64,000 nt of DNA from an uncultured Alistipes sp. (GCA_944322005.1 CALUNL010000006.1:62001-126000); one strand, 5' to 3'. Counted from the stretch's first letter, positions 17,749-27,070 are shown. The notes: generated from the sequence alone by a model not told the origin. Made by a program: numbers and translations.

Positions 17749-18102
17749 ATGGATGACTATCAGGGAATACTCGGTTACCGGCTCAACCATGTCGGCACCC
17801 GCTCCGAAGGGATGTACGCCTTCCTTGTCACGGACGAGGGGCAGGAGCTGCCGTTGTGCCGGGAGGGCATCGCCCCGTTCAACGACGCCTTTTTCGAGCC
17901 GTTCGACGGACAGCGTGTAAGGATATCCGCCACGGTGGACCACGGCTGGCTCGTCGTGGACTCTGTCGAAACCGTCGGGAAGGAGCATGATGAGGAACGG
18001 GAGGAGAAGCCGGAGTCGGAGACGGCTCCGGAACCGGAGGATACGGATGAGGCTCCGGATATCGTGGCTGACTGTGAAAACGACAATACGCAACAACTAT
18101 GA
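17749..18102 (+). CDS. Small acidic protein, unknown function
   Basis: 117 residues from ATG 17749, 13 bases after the SPFH-like gene. Residues ~1-75 form a small beta domain (YRLNHVGTRSEGMYAFLVTDEGQE, VRISATVDHGWLVVDSV), perhaps OB-like. The tail (~80-117) is strongly acidic and probably disordered. The stop overlaps the next start by four bases (ATGA), so it is translationally coupled to the tail-anchored zinc-ribbon protein. No family is recognised; the tight packing supports a real gene. Confidence 0.6.
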   Translation: MDDYQGILGYRLNHVGTRSEGMYAFLVTDEGQELPLCREGIAPFNDAFFEPFDGQRVRISATVDHGWLVVDSVETVGKEHDEEREEKPESETAPEPEDTDEAPDIVADCENDNTQQL

Positions 18103-19667
18103 AGATATGTCCAAAATGCGGGGCTGAACTGGATGACGGGCTCCGTTTCTGTAAAAAATGCGGTTCGGAGTACCGCGAATCGGACCTCTACGCCCGCAAG
18201 AGGGACAAGGGGGATGCCGGGAAGTCCGATAGGGATGTCGATGACCTCATCGGCGACAAGAACCTCATAAACGAGAGTACGATTATCGGGAAGCAGGAGA
18301 AGTACGAGGCCTCCAACATCACAATCAACAACACCGTGACGGAGGACCATTCGCATACGACCGTCGTATGTTCGGTATCGGGAAAGCGCGTATATCTCGA
18401 CCACAGCGTGGTATGTCCGGAGTGCGGCAAGCCGGTGGCTCTGGAATATTATCAGGAGAGTTCCAAACGGTGTGACAACTGCGAGGAGAAGGCCCGCGAG
18501 GCCTTCCGCTCGATAGCCTCCGGGATAGCGGCGGAGGGCCCGCTCGACGCCGCGCGCAAGAGGCGGCTCGACAGCGAGGCGAAGAGGTTGCGTATAGACG
18601 ACTCCGTGCAGACGGAGATTCTGCGTACGCTGCAGCGGCGCGGACCGGCTCCCGGAGGGAAGTTGAGTACGTTGCAGAAGGCTGAACTCGAGACGGCCGT
18701 CAGGCAGCTTATGCAACTCGACGAGCCGCAGACGCAGCAGCATGCCATGGAGTCGCTATCCGTGCTGCACGAACTTACCGGAAACTACATTGCCGACTGC
18801 TGGTATTTTCTCGGTCTGGCCGTCACGGCTCCGGAGGAGTCGGTGCGCAGGTACGAGGAGGAGGTTACGGACATCTACTGGCAGCGTTACTGGGGGTATC
18901 TGGCCTATTGCGCCGTCGGGTCTCCGAAGGGAGGTGCGGCTGTGGAGCGGTTGAGGGCCTCGTTCGGGGAGCATGAGGATGATATCCGTCTGGCCGAGAC
19001 GGCCTACTGCATGGCCCGCGGCTTTGCCTCATTCGACCGTTCGATGATGAAGCATGCCGGCGAGATGGCGGAGCAGATACGTCCCGAATACCTTTCGCAG
19101 CCTCTTGCGGCGGTGTATTCGCTGATGAAGAGGGTGCTTGCGGAGGATATACGTCTGGACGGCGACTATACCGCGGAGGAGGTATTCTTCATCGTCGCCG
19201 TTCTCCGTGCCGGCCGTTATGTGGAGCGTTTGCAGGCCGAAGCGCAGGAGCTTGCCCGCAGGCAGCGGGAGGAGCAGGAGAGGCGCGAGCGAGAGGCCCG
19301 CGAGGAGCGTGAGCGCCGTGAACGCGAGGTGCGCGAGGCACTGGAGAGGCGTGAACGCGAGGCGCGAGAGACCCGCGAGCGTCAGGAGCGTGAACGTGCC
19401 GCGGCAGAGGAGGCGAAGCGCAGGAAACAGGCCGAACTTGCGGCCGAGCGCACCCGCCGCATGGAGCAGGAGATGGCCCGTCTGGGCGGCAACAAACCTC
19501 GCAGGGACGACTCTTCCGACAAGGCGAAGGCCTTTGCCGGATACGAGACGACCGTTCCGGGAAAGAAGAAGGGCGGATGGAAACGTACGCTGCTTATTGT
19601 GGTCATAGTGCTGATTCTCATACTTGTTGCACTGTTCCTCATTCCTGCGCCGGAGTCGCTGCAGTAG
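18099..19667 (+). CDS. Zinc-ribbon, coiled-coil, tail-anchored membrane protein
   Basis: 522 residues from ATG 18099, overlapping the previous stop by four bases. The N-terminus has a zinc ribbon (CPKCGAELDDGLRFCKKCG). A second treble-clef-like Cys set (VVCPECGKPVALEYY, RCDNCEE) lies at ~105-130. A helical region of ~130-370 follows, then a highly charged Arg/Glu coiled coil (~385-465). One hydrophobic segment at the very C-terminus (TLLIVVIVLILILVALFLIP) predicts a tail anchor. The protein body would face the cytoplasm, like the SPFH-like neighbour. Last gene of the sub-operon; a 12-bp hairpin follows. Confidence 0.65.
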   Translation: MKICPKCGAELDDGLRFCKKCGSEYRESDLYARKRDKGDAGKSDRDVDDLIGDKNLINESTIIGKQEKYEASNITINNTVTEDHSHTTVVCSVSGKRVYLDHSVVCPECGKPVALEYYQESSKRCDNCEEKAREAFRSIASGIAAEGPLDAARKRRLDSEAKRLRIDDSVQTEILRTLQRRGPAPGGKLSTLQKAELETAVRQLMQLDEPQTQQHAMESLSVLHELTGNYIADCWYFLGLAVTAPEESVRRYEEEVTDIYWQRYWGYLAYCAVGSPKGGAAVERLRASFGEHEDDIRLAETAYCMARGFASFDRSMMKHAGEMAEQIRPEYLSQPLAAVYSLMKRVLAEDIRLDGDYTAEEVFFIVAVLRAGRYVERLQAEAQELARRQREEQERREREAREERERREREVREALERREREARETRERQERERAAAEEAKRRKQAELAAERTRRMEQEMARLGGNKPRRDDSSDKAKAFAGYETTVPGKKKGGWKRTLLIVVIVLILILVALFLIPAPESLQ

Positions 19668-19698
19668 AGGGATACGGCAAGGCAAAGATATTCATGTC

Positions 19699-19728
19699 GG
19701 AAGGACCGGGCCAAAGCCCGGTCCTTCC
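19699..19728 (+). terminator. 12-bp perfect hairpin after the tail-anchored protein gene
   Basis: GGAAGGACCGGG (19699-19710) pairs exactly with CCCGGTCCTTCC (19717-19728) across a 6-base loop. No U-run follows, so termination may be partial. Confidence 0.6.
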
Positions 19729-19810
19729 GTGCGTTCAGGGCATGACGGGCACGGTTGCGTGCATTGCTGGTGCGGGCCATGGCTCCGGAGAGCATAAATG
19801 ACAGCCGTAT

Positions 19811-19842
19811 TTTGCGGATTTGACCGTTATGTGCTATTTTTG
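19811..19842 (+). promoter_or_regulatory. Bacteroidetes-type promoter for the 19871 gene
   Basis: TTTG (19811-19814), 20 bases, TATTTTTG (19835-19842). The spacing and both boxes fit the consensus; the leader would be about 22 bases. Confidence 0.65.
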
Positions 19843-19870
19843 TGACAGTGCTGATTTTCCACGATACATT

Positions 19871-20857
19871 ATGAAGAGAGTCGTATTTCTGTTGTTTGCG
19901 GGACTGCTTCTCGCGCTCCTTGCGCCGACCGTGCAGACGGCATACGGAGCCGATGACGTCAAAAAGGGGAGAAAGACCTATACGGTGAATGAGGAGCATA
20001 TCCGGCGCCAGGAGGCCGAAAAGGCCGCACCGTCGGATTTCACCGTGTATGTCAGGAGCCACCTGACCGACAGGACGCTGATGCACAAGATCTATTTCCT
20101 GCTCTATCTGGTCATGCCTTTCGCCATACTCGGCGTATGCCTTGTGATGGAGTTTACGGGAGGATGGGACAACAGACGGTTGATGTTACTGCTCGGACTC
20201 TCCGAGCTTCTCTTCGCAACCGGCAATGCCGGCATCGGCCAAAACATGTTCCCGTGGTTCTGCGACTATGACATCGTAGGGTGGATCGTGGCCATCATAT
20301 GCTTCTGCTACATGATCCGAATGCTCCTGAAGCAGGCGCCGGCGTTCGTCGGCTTCGTCAATTATTACAGCAGCGGCTACAGCCTGTTGAGGACGGTATT
20401 GCTGTACGGGATATATGTGGCGCTCGGAGTTACGGTTACCATGCTTCTCTCGGGGAACAAGTATTTCTGGACGGCCCCGATAGCCATCGCCGCCGCCTGG
20501 TACTATTTCTACAGGTCGGAGGAGATGAGTGCGTCGGAGGCAGCCCGGACGGTGCTCGTCTCAGGGGTGATATTCGGCGGTTTCATCGTATTCCTGATGC
20601 AGGTGCTGGGAATGATCATAATTGTTGCCATGGTGATGTTCTTCCTCAATGGCTTTGCAAGCATAAAGTCATCGCCGGTCGTTGACGACGGTTCGTCGAA
20701 CCACAATGACGGCATGCTTGAACGTGCGGCCGACGGAACACCGTTCGTCCGCCACTCGGACGGTTCCTCCACCCAGTTGCGAGACCTTGGCGACGGCAAC
20801 TTCGAGGGTTTCGACGGCTCTCCGTGGCGCAGCAACGGCGACCATATGTCACGATGA
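19871..20857 (+). CDS. Multi-pass membrane protein with signal peptide, unknown function
   Basis: 328 residues from ATG 19871; a longer upstream frame has no ribosome site. A cleavable signal peptide (VVFLLFAGLLLALLAPTVQTAYG) leads to a ~55-residue extracytoplasmic segment. About five or six membrane helices follow between residues ~75 and 265 (for example YLVMPFAILGVCLVMEF, VIFGGFIVFLMQVLGMIIIVAMVMFF). The C-terminal ~60 residues are polar, with GTPFVRHSDGSSTQLRD. No family is recognised. It has its own promoter and terminator but follows the zinc-ribbon locus on the same strand, so a link is possible. Confidence 0.6.
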   Translation: MKRVVFLLFAGLLLALLAPTVQTAYGADDVKKGRKTYTVNEEHIRRQEAEKAAPSDFTVYVRSHLTDRTLMHKIYFLLYLVMPFAILGVCLVMEFTGGWDNRRLMLLLGLSELLFATGNAGIGQNMFPWFCDYDIVGWIVAIICFCYMIRMLLKQAPAFVGFVNYYSSGYSLLRTVLLYGIYVALGVTVTMLLSGNKYFWTAPIAIAAAWYYFYRSEEMSASEAARTVLVSGVIFGGFIVFLMQVLGMIIIVAMVMFFLNGFASIKSSPVVDDGSSNHNDGMLERAADGTPFVRHSDGSSTQLRDLGDGNFEGFDGSPWRSNGDHMSR

Positions 20858-20914
20858 CGTGCATGGGGTTCGGAACCGTACATATTAATTCTATGTAACA
20901 TACTTTTTGAAAAT

Positions 20915-20937
20915 GAGGGCCGGATGTACCGGCCCTC
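20915..20937 (+). terminator. 9-bp hairpin after the multi-pass membrane protein gene
   Basis: GAGGGCCGG and CCGGCCCTC flank a 5-base loop (ATGTA). The T-run is weak (GTT). Confidence 0.6.
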
Positions 20938-21101
20938 GTTGCATCCGGTACGTCCGCCACAAACGTGGCATGCGGACCGATATTGGGGAATCCGTCTCCG
21001 AAACGGATGCGTGAAACCGATTTTGACATGAATCCGTTGCGGAAATGGCAAAAAAACGTCCTATGTTGTCAGTAGAGCAGAGGTTATGAAAGAATAATCG
21101 T

Positions 21102-21109
21102 TATATTTG
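21102..21109 (+). promoter_or_regulatory. -7 element TATATTTG upstream of the FAD/symporter operon
   Basis: An exact TAnnTTTG box with no clear TTTG at the expected -33 position, which suggests an activator-dependent or alternative promoter. The leader is ~140 bases. Confidence 0.45.
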
Positions 21110-21253
21110 TAAGGTTTAGAGACCTGGAGAGTTGTTCCGGCAGCCGGCTGGGTGCGATATGCGGAGACCGGTCCGCATACCGGACGGGTGCCGTTGACGC
21201 TTGCAGGCTCTATGCCGTTTGCCGGTGCATGCCGCGCCGGCTTCAAAATGTGA

Positions 21254-22579
21254 ATGCATATGGATGAAGCGACTCGAAGCATTGAGGTGACGAAGCGGGC
21301 CAGGATCGCAGGCGATTACGATGTCGTTGTCTGCGGAGGGGGCGCTGCCGGTTTCATATCGGCGATTGCTGCGGCACGCAGCGGAGCGAAGACGGCAATC
21401 GTGGAGCAGTACGGTTTTTTTGGCGGAATGGCCACGATAGGCCTGGTTACACCGTTGAGCGTGTTCACCTACAATCGTGAACAGGTGATAGGGGGCATTC
21501 CGTGGGAGTTTGTCGAACGGCTCCGGAAAATGGGAGGCTGTATCGTCGAGGAGCCGCTCGGAAATGTCGCCTTCGATCCGGAACTTTACAAGCTCCTGTG
21601 CCAGCAGATGATGCTGGAGGCGGGCGTGGAGATGTACATGCACTCCTACCTGAGCGGGTGCCGGGTCGAGAACGGCAGGATATCCGCTGTCTTCTTTGAG
21701 AACAAGAACGGCACGGAGGCCATATGCGGCGACATGTATGTCGATTGTACGGGAGACGGTGATCTGGCGGCCATGGCCGGTGTCCCGATGCAGACGGATG
21801 AATACCCGCCGATGCAGCCGATGTCGACCTATTTTATCCTGGGCGGCGTGGATACGGACTCTCCGATGATTGCCGATGCCATGCACCATAACAAGCAGGG
21901 CCGGAATTGCCATTGCATTCCTGTCCGCGAGAAGCTTCTTGCGATGAAGGAGTCGCTGGGCATTCCGGAGTTCGGAGGCCCGTGGTTCTGTACGACGCTC
22001 CGTCCGGGCGAGGTGGCGGTTAACATGACCCGTACGATGGGCAATGCCATAGACAACAGGGATTTCACTGCTGCGGAATGCCGTTTGCGGGAGGATGTGT
22101 TCAAGGTCGCAAGGATTCTCAGGGAGAATTTCGAGGAGTTCCGCAACAGCTACGTGACAACCGTAGCCGTGCATGCGGGTATCAGGGAGTCCCGCCGCAT
22201 CAAGGGTGTGCATACCATTACCGGAGACGAGTATGTGAATGCCTGCAGGTATCCTGACAGCATATCCCGCGGCGCGCATCCCGTGGATGTGCATATCGGA
22301 GCCGGTGCGGAGCAGAGCCTGACGTTCCTTAAACAGGCGGCGTACGTCCCTTATCGCGCACTTATCGCAGAGGGATTTCCTAACCTGCTCGTCGCCGGCC
22401 GCTGCATAAGCGCCGACAAGACGGCATTTGCGTCGCTCCGCGTCCAGGCGAGCTGCATGGGAACGGGTCAGGCCGCAGGAGTCGCGGCAGCCCGGTGCGC
22501 GAAGGCGGGGGTGAGCGTGCAGGATGCAGATACGGACGGCCTCATAAGGGAGTTGAGAAATCTCGGAGCTATCATATAG
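21254..22579 (+). CDS. FAD-dependent oxidoreductase (FAD_oxidored family)
   Basis: 441 residues from ATG 21254. An N-terminal Rossmann FAD site, DVVVCGGGAAGFISAIAAARSG, is followed by the family motif VEQYGFFGGMATIGLV. Other hallmarks are YVDCTGDGDLAAMAGV (~160) and the C-terminal VAGRCISADKTAFASLRVQ. It is cytoplasmic, with no signal peptide. Relatives in this family oxidise sugar-, cyclitol- or acid-type substrates, but the substrate cannot be read here. A paralogue lies at 25796 in the same operon. The gene ends 4 bases before the symporter gene. Confidence 0.8.
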   Translation: MHMDEATRSIEVTKRARIAGDYDVVVCGGGAAGFISAIAAARSGAKTAIVEQYGFFGGMATIGLVTPLSVFTYNREQVIGGIPWEFVERLRKMGGCIVEEPLGNVAFDPELYKLLCQQMMLEAGVEMYMHSYLSGCRVENGRISAVFFENKNGTEAICGDMYVDCTGDGDLAAMAGVPMQTDEYPPMQPMSTYFILGGVDTDSPMIADAMHHNKQGRNCHCIPVREKLLAMKESLGIPEFGGPWFCTTLRPGEVAVNMTRTMGNAIDNRDFTAAECRLREDVFKVARILRENFEEFRNSYVTTVAVHAGIRESRRIKGVHTITGDEYVNACRYPDSISRGAHPVDVHIGAGAEQSLTFLKQAAYVPYRALIAEGFPNLLVAGRCISADKTAFASLRVQASCMGTGQAAGVAAARCAKAGVSVQDADTDGLIRELRNLGAII

Positions 22580-22583
22580 AGTT

Positions 22584-24386
22584 ATGGAACTGCTTGACTA
22601 TATCGTTATTTTCATCTACTTCCTGGGCCTGATCGCCGTGAGTGTCGTGATGTCCCGGAAAATCAAGAATTCAGAGGACATGTTCATTGCCGGAAGGAAC
22701 TCTTCGTGGTGGCTCTCCGGCGTCTCCTCTTACATGACCATCTTCTCGGCCAGCACCTTCGTCGTCTGGGGAGGTGTCGCATACAAGTCGGGGCTTGTCG
22801 CGGTGGTTGTCGCGCTTTGCCTCGGAGTGGCATCGTTCATTGTGGGAAGATGGATCTCCGTCAAATGGCGCGGATTGCGTATCAAATCGCCGGGAGAGTA
22901 TCTGACGGTGCGCTTCGGCTACGGCACGGTGCGGTTTTATACCATATCCGGAATTGTGGCGCGGGCGGTGCATACGGCCGTGTCGCTGTATGCGGTCGCC
23001 GTTGTGATGTGTGCGCTGATCAAGGTTGATGACGGCAGCATACTGGCAAGTACCGGCATGGCGGGCGACTCTCCGGCGGGTTACCTGAGCATCTGGTGGG
23101 CCCTTCTTATCCTCGGCGTCATAGTTCTCGGATATACCGTTGCCGGAGGATTCCTTGCGGTGCTGATGACCGACGTGATCCAGTTCGGAGTGCTCCTGTC
23201 GGTGGTCGTATTCATGATACCTCTCTCGCTGGAGGCTGTCGGAGGGGTCGGCGAGTTTGTTGAGAGGGCCAATGAAATTCCGGGATTCTTCTCCGGAACC
23301 TCTCCGACCTATACGTGGGTGTGGCTTTTGCTGTGGACCTTCCTCAATGTCGCAATGATAGGCGGCGACTGGCCGTTCGTGCAGCGGTACATAAGCGTCC
23401 CTACCAGAAAGGATGCCAGGAGAAGCACCTATCTTATAGGTCTGCTTTACATCCTAACCCCTCTGATCTGGTATCTCCCGACCATGATATACCGTGTGAT
23501 GGAGCCCGGCCTTGCACTCGGACTGGACGAGAGCACCATGACGTTCAACGGTGAACATGCCTATGTGAACATGAGCAAACTGGTGCTCATGAAGGGTATG
23601 GTCGGAATGATGCTGGCCGCCATGCTTTCGGCCACGTTGAGCAATGTTTCGGGCATTCTGAATGTGTATGCTAACGTCTACACGTACGACATATGGGGCC
23701 ACAGGGAGAAAAACAGGCATGCCGATGAGAAAAAGCGCATAAGGGTGGGACGCACCTTCACATTCGTATTCGGAATGGTGATAATTGTCCTGGCAATGCT
23801 CATCCCGTTTGCCGGAGGGGCCGAGAAGGTCGTGGTGACCCTTCTTACCATGGTGCTCTGCCCTTTGTACATCCCGTCGATATGGGGCCTGTTCTCAAGG
23901 CGGCTGACGGGCAACCAGCTTGTCGTTGCGATGGTCCTCACGTGGATTGTCGGCATTGCCGCCCGGATCATGATCCCGGCTTCCGTCATCAGCCCGAGCA
24001 TCATAGAGTCTGTTTCCGGCTGTCTGCTTCCGGTCCTCATACTTGCGGTGATGGAGGCGTATGCGGCATTCGGGAGAGGCGAGGCCGAAGGTTATCGTGC
24101 TATTTGCGAATACAGCGATCCCGATGCCGACAGGGAGCTCTCCCCGAAGGACAAAAAGGCCGTGCTGAACTACTCGCACATGGCCATCAACTGCTTCTGC
24201 ATCACGATCGGGGCCGTTGCGCTCCTGCTTGCCGGACTGCTGGTTGCGGGCGATCCGAAGACCCTTGCGGTCAAGGAGATCGTAGCCGGAAGCATCGGAC
24301 TGATAGCCGCAATGATACTTGCATATGTGATATACAGGATCATATGCGCAAGGCGGATGAAACCGTCGAAGACTCCGGAATACTAA
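22584..24386 (+). CDS. Sodium:solute symporter (SSS family)
   Basis: 600 residues from ATG 22584. About 13 membrane helices are spread along the length; the first ends in IAVSVVMSRKIKNSEDMFIAGRNSSWW, a typical SSS/SSF opening. WGGVAYKSGL and GYTVAGGFLAVLMTDVIQF are also characteristic of the family. It imports a small organic solute with Na+; the substrate is unknown. Its place between two FAD oxidoreductase genes suggests import and oxidation of the same compound, perhaps released by the exported phosphatase at the operon's end. Confidence 0.85.
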   Translation: MELLDYIVIFIYFLGLIAVSVVMSRKIKNSEDMFIAGRNSSWWLSGVSSYMTIFSASTFVVWGGVAYKSGLVAVVVALCLGVASFIVGRWISVKWRGLRIKSPGEYLTVRFGYGTVRFYTISGIVARAVHTAVSLYAVAVVMCALIKVDDGSILASTGMAGDSPAGYLSIWWALLILGVIVLGYTVAGGFLAVLMTDVIQFGVLLSVVVFMIPLSLEAVGGVGEFVERANEIPGFFSGTSPTYTWVWLLLWTFLNVAMIGGDWPFVQRYISVPTRKDARRSTYLIGLLYILTPLIWYLPTMIYRVMEPGLALGLDESTMTFNGEHAYVNMSKLVLMKGMVGMMLAAMLSATLSNVSGILNVYANVYTYDIWGHREKNRHADEKKRIRVGRTFTFVFGMVIIVLAMLIPFAGGAEKVVVTLLTMVLCPLYIPSIWGLFSRRLTGNQLVVAMVLTWIVGIAARIMIPASVISPSIIESVSGCLLPVLILAVMEAYAAFGRGEAEGYRAICEYSDPDADRELSPKDKKAVLNYSHMAINCFCITIGAVALLLAGLLVAGDPKTLAVKEIVAGSIGLIAAMILAYVIYRIICARRMKPSKTPEY

Positions 24387-24392
24387 CTTCTA

Positions 24393-25358
24393 ATGAATGA
24401 CAATATGAGTATCGATGAGATTTTGTTGCACAGCCGCTACCAGCCGCTGAAAAGGGTGCTGTGCTATGATGTCTTCAACACCGGCTTTAACGGCTGGATG
24501 ACTTTGATGCCGAATTTTACGGAATATCCCGATTTCGATGTTCCCAAGACACTGGTGAACAAGGATCAATGGCCGCCGGTCATGCTGAGTTCGGCTACGT
24601 TCCGTTATCCGGGCACCCACGGGGCCATGTCCGGCACCTACTCCCTCAAGCTCTCGACAAGGCCCGTTGCGGCTCCCTATACGGAGATTCCGGCCGAAGG
24701 ATGCCTGGGACACGCCATCAAACGGCTCTCGTTTTACAGGCCGGGCAGCAGATACCTCCAGATAGAGTGCTGGTTCACCTACACGGCGGAGCAGGATGTG
24801 GTGGACGGGGGAGACCGTCCGCAGCCGGGTCTGCATGAGAGTTCGATCCGCGATTTCGGCATGGGTTTCGACGTGCAGGAGGGAGGAAAGCGCTACCATG
24901 TCGGAATGCGCTACCTGAATGCCGTGGACGGCAGGATGGTGCAGAAGTGGCAGTACGAGCACTCGAATGAGAATATCTCGGACCGCGACTGGGCCTATGG
25001 CATGGACGGTGACTGGTGCAAGCGCGGTGTCGATCCGTGGTGGTTCGGGCGACGGTATCCCAATGGCGACCATGACGGGTTCAAGGACCTGGAGGACGGC
25101 CATCAGAAACTCATATACAATGAGACCGACTGCAAGCTCAACTGGCAGTACATGCGTCTGAAACTGGATACGCAGCTCCGTGAATATGTTGAGTTCCAGT
25201 GCCAGGACCGGATTTGGGACATGCGGGGCATCGCGGCCGACGCCATTGACGGCTACAACCGTATAGACAATCTGATCAACCCTCTTTTCTGGGTCGGGAC
25301 CGATACCGATCGACGGGTATTTCTCTATATCGATTCAGTTGTTGTTTCACAAGAGTAA
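24393..25358 (+). CDS. Conserved protein of unknown function in the FAD/symporter operon
   Basis: 321 residues from ATG 24393. There is no signal peptide or membrane helix. Aromatic-rich segments (YQPLKRVLCYDVFNTGFNGW, GSRYLQIECWFTYTAEQD, DRDWAYGMDGDWCKRG) suggest a beta-sandwich, carbohydrate-binding-like fold. Possibly a DUF6772-type protein; this is from memory and is weak. Its position, 6 bases after the symporter and 15 before a second small protein, supports a role in the same pathway. Confidence 0.6.
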   Translation: MNDNMSIDEILLHSRYQPLKRVLCYDVFNTGFNGWMTLMPNFTEYPDFDVPKTLVNKDQWPPVMLSSATFRYPGTHGAMSGTYSLKLSTRPVAAPYTEIPAEGCLGHAIKRLSFYRPGSRYLQIECWFTYTAEQDVVDGGDRPQPGLHESSIRDFGMGFDVQEGGKRYHVGMRYLNAVDGRMVQKWQYEHSNENISDRDWAYGMDGDWCKRGVDPWWFGRRYPNGDHDGFKDLEDGHQKLIYNETDCKLNWQYMRLKLDTQLREYVEFQCQDRIWDMRGIAADAIDGYNRIDNLINPLFWVGTDTDRRVFLYIDSVVVSQE

Positions 25359-25373
25359 CAGGAGGCGCAGCAT

Positions 25374-25703
25374 ATGAAAATGTTTAATGATTCCCACCTT
25401 GAGGTGAAGAAATTCTTCCACGGTTCATTCTTTACCCATCCCTATGAGGTAGGGTGGGCCGATGAGGCCATATTCTTTGTCATGGTCGAGAAGGTTACGG
25501 GCGATCCCGTCTTCGAAGGACGCGTGCAGCTGTCGCAGGACGGCGTACACTGGGCGGACGACGGAAGCAAGCCTGCGGTGTTCAGGGGCCAGGGCCTGCA
25601 CATCATAAAGGTCGAACCCAATTTCGGCAACTATATACGTCTTGCCGTCAATATCGAGGGCGGGGAGATGTTCCTGAACCTTCATATCGCATGCAAGGGG
25701 TGA
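25374..25703 (+). CDS. Small beta-rich protein of unknown function
   Basis: 109 residues from ATG 25374, with AGGAGG about 9 bases before the start. Beta-rich sequence (FVMVEKVTGDPVFEGRVQLS, YIRLAVNIEGGEMFLNLHI), a single compact domain with no signal peptide. No family is recognised. Encoded between the unknown 321-residue protein and the second FAD oxidoreductase; the two small proteins may form one unit. Confidence 0.6.
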   Translation: MKMFNDSHLEVKKFFHGSFFTHPYEVGWADEAIFFVMVEKVTGDPVFEGRVQLSQDGVHWADDGSKPAVFRGQGLHIIKVEPNFGNYIRLAVNIEGGEMFLNLHIACKG

Positions 25704-25795
25704 CGGCTGCCAACATTTAGCGGAACTTAACCGTTTACGGCATCCCCGGCCCGGACAGCAGGGGAGATTACACAAGCACAATACACAAAACACAT

Positions 25796-27070
25796 ATGCA
25801 TACCAGAAAATTTGATGTAGTAGTGGCAGGAGCCGGTCCTGCCGGTATATGTGCGGCTGTGGCCGCGGCAAGACAGGGGGCGCATGTCGCCCTGATCGAA
25901 AGGTACGGCGTCGTGGGAGGCAATCTCACGGCGGGATACGTAGGACCCATCCTCGGCAGCGTCTGTGAGAACACCATACGCGACGAGGTGTGCGACCTGC
26001 TCGGTGTCAGGGACAACGACTGGATCGGGGAGCACGGGAACGCCCACGATTTCGAAGCGGCGAAACTCACCCTGGCGGAGTTTATAGCCAGGGAGCGCAA
26101 CATCGAAGTCTTCTTACAGTGCTGCGTCTCGGACGTCATCCGCGAGGGGAACGAGGTGAAGGGCATAAAGTGTGCTAGCAACGAGGGCCCGCTCTGTTTC
26201 GAGGCGCCGGTTACGATTGACTGTACGGGAGATGCCATTGTCGCTTTCCTGGCCGGAGCGGATGTCGAGAAGGGCCGCTCCGACGGCCTTATGCAGCCGG
26301 TGACACTCGAATATACCATCGACGGCGTTGATGAGTCGAGGGGAATCATTTGCATCGGGGATGTTGACGATGTGCAGCTCGACGGAGAGAGGTTCCTCGA
26401 CTGGTGCAAAAAGAGGGCCGATGAGGGGAAACTTCCGCAACTGCTGGCCGCCGTGCGCCTGCATCCGTCGGTACGGCCGGGTTGCCGCCAGGTAAATACG
26501 ACGCAGGTCAATGGCGTGGACATCACTTCGGCTGCTTCCATCTTTGCCGCAGACCTTGAACTCCGGCGTCAGATCAACCTCCTGACGCAGTTCCTGCGTG
26601 AGAATGTCCCCGGATATGAGAACTGCAGGGTGATCGGAAGCGGTACGACAACCGGTGTGCGTGAAAGCCGCAGGGTCATGGGCGACTATGTGATCGATGC
26701 CGACGAGATGGCCGAAGGATGCCGGTTCCCGGATGTGGTGGTGCACAAGGCGTTGTTCATAGTCGACATACACAATCCGGAGGGGGCCGGGCAGGCCGAG
26801 CCGTCCATCCAGTACTGCAAACCGTATGACCTTCCGTATCGCTGCTTCCTCCCACGTGGCCTTGAAGGCCTCTTTGTTGCGGGACGCTGCATATCTGGAA
26901 CCCACCGTGCGCATGCCTCCTATCGTGTCATGAGCATTTGCATGGCCATGGGAGAGGCCGTCGGCATAGCCGCCGCCCTGAGCGCCTCGATGAAGTGCAC
27001 TCCGCGTGCACTCGATGTCAGACTCGTGCAGGAACGGCTTGAGGCACTGGGTATTGCGCTGTTCGATTAA
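25796..27070 (+). CDS. FAD-dependent oxidoreductase (FAD_oxidored family), second paralogue
   Basis: 424 residues from ATG 25796. An N-terminal dinucleotide site (DVVVAGAGPAGICAAVAAARQG) and the family signature IERYGVVGGNLTAGYV are present. Later motifs VTIDCTGDAIVAFLAGADV, GVRESRRVMGDYVIDADEMA and VAGRCISGTHRAHASYRV parallel those of the gene at 21254, so the two are clear paralogues, diverged enough to have different substrates or to work as consecutive steps. Cytoplasmic. Confidence 0.8.
   Translation: MHTRKFDVVVAGAGPAGICAAVAAARQGAHVALIERYGVVGGNLTAGYVGPILGSVCENTIRDEVCDLLGVRDNDWIGEHGNAHDFEAAKLTLAEFIARERNIEVFLQCCVSDVIREGNEVKGIKCASNEGPLCFEAPVTIDCTGDAIVAFLAGADVEKGRSDGLMQPVTLEYTIDGVDESRGIICIGDVDDVQLDGERFLDWCKKRADEGKLPQLLAAVRLHPSVRPGCRQVNTTQVNGVDITSAASIFAADLELRRQINLLTQFLRENVPGYENCRVIGSGTTTGVRESRRVMGDYVIDADEMAEGCRFPDVVVHKALFIVDIHNPEGAGQAEPSIQYCKPYDLPYRCFLPRGLEGLFVAGRCISGTHRAHASYRVMSICMAMGEAVGIAAALSASMKCTPRALDVRLVQERLEALGIALFD

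Larger units (their letters stand above)
20858..21253. other. 396-base gap between the unknown locus and the FAD/symporter operon
   Basis: It holds the terminator-like hairpin at 20915-20937, a -7 box at 21102-21109 and a GC-rich leader of ~140 bases. No gene is seen. Confidence 0.6.

Noticed and set aside
19871-20857. Rhomboid or sortase assignment for the multi-pass protein
   Set aside because: No catalytic Ser-His or Cys motif in the membrane helices.
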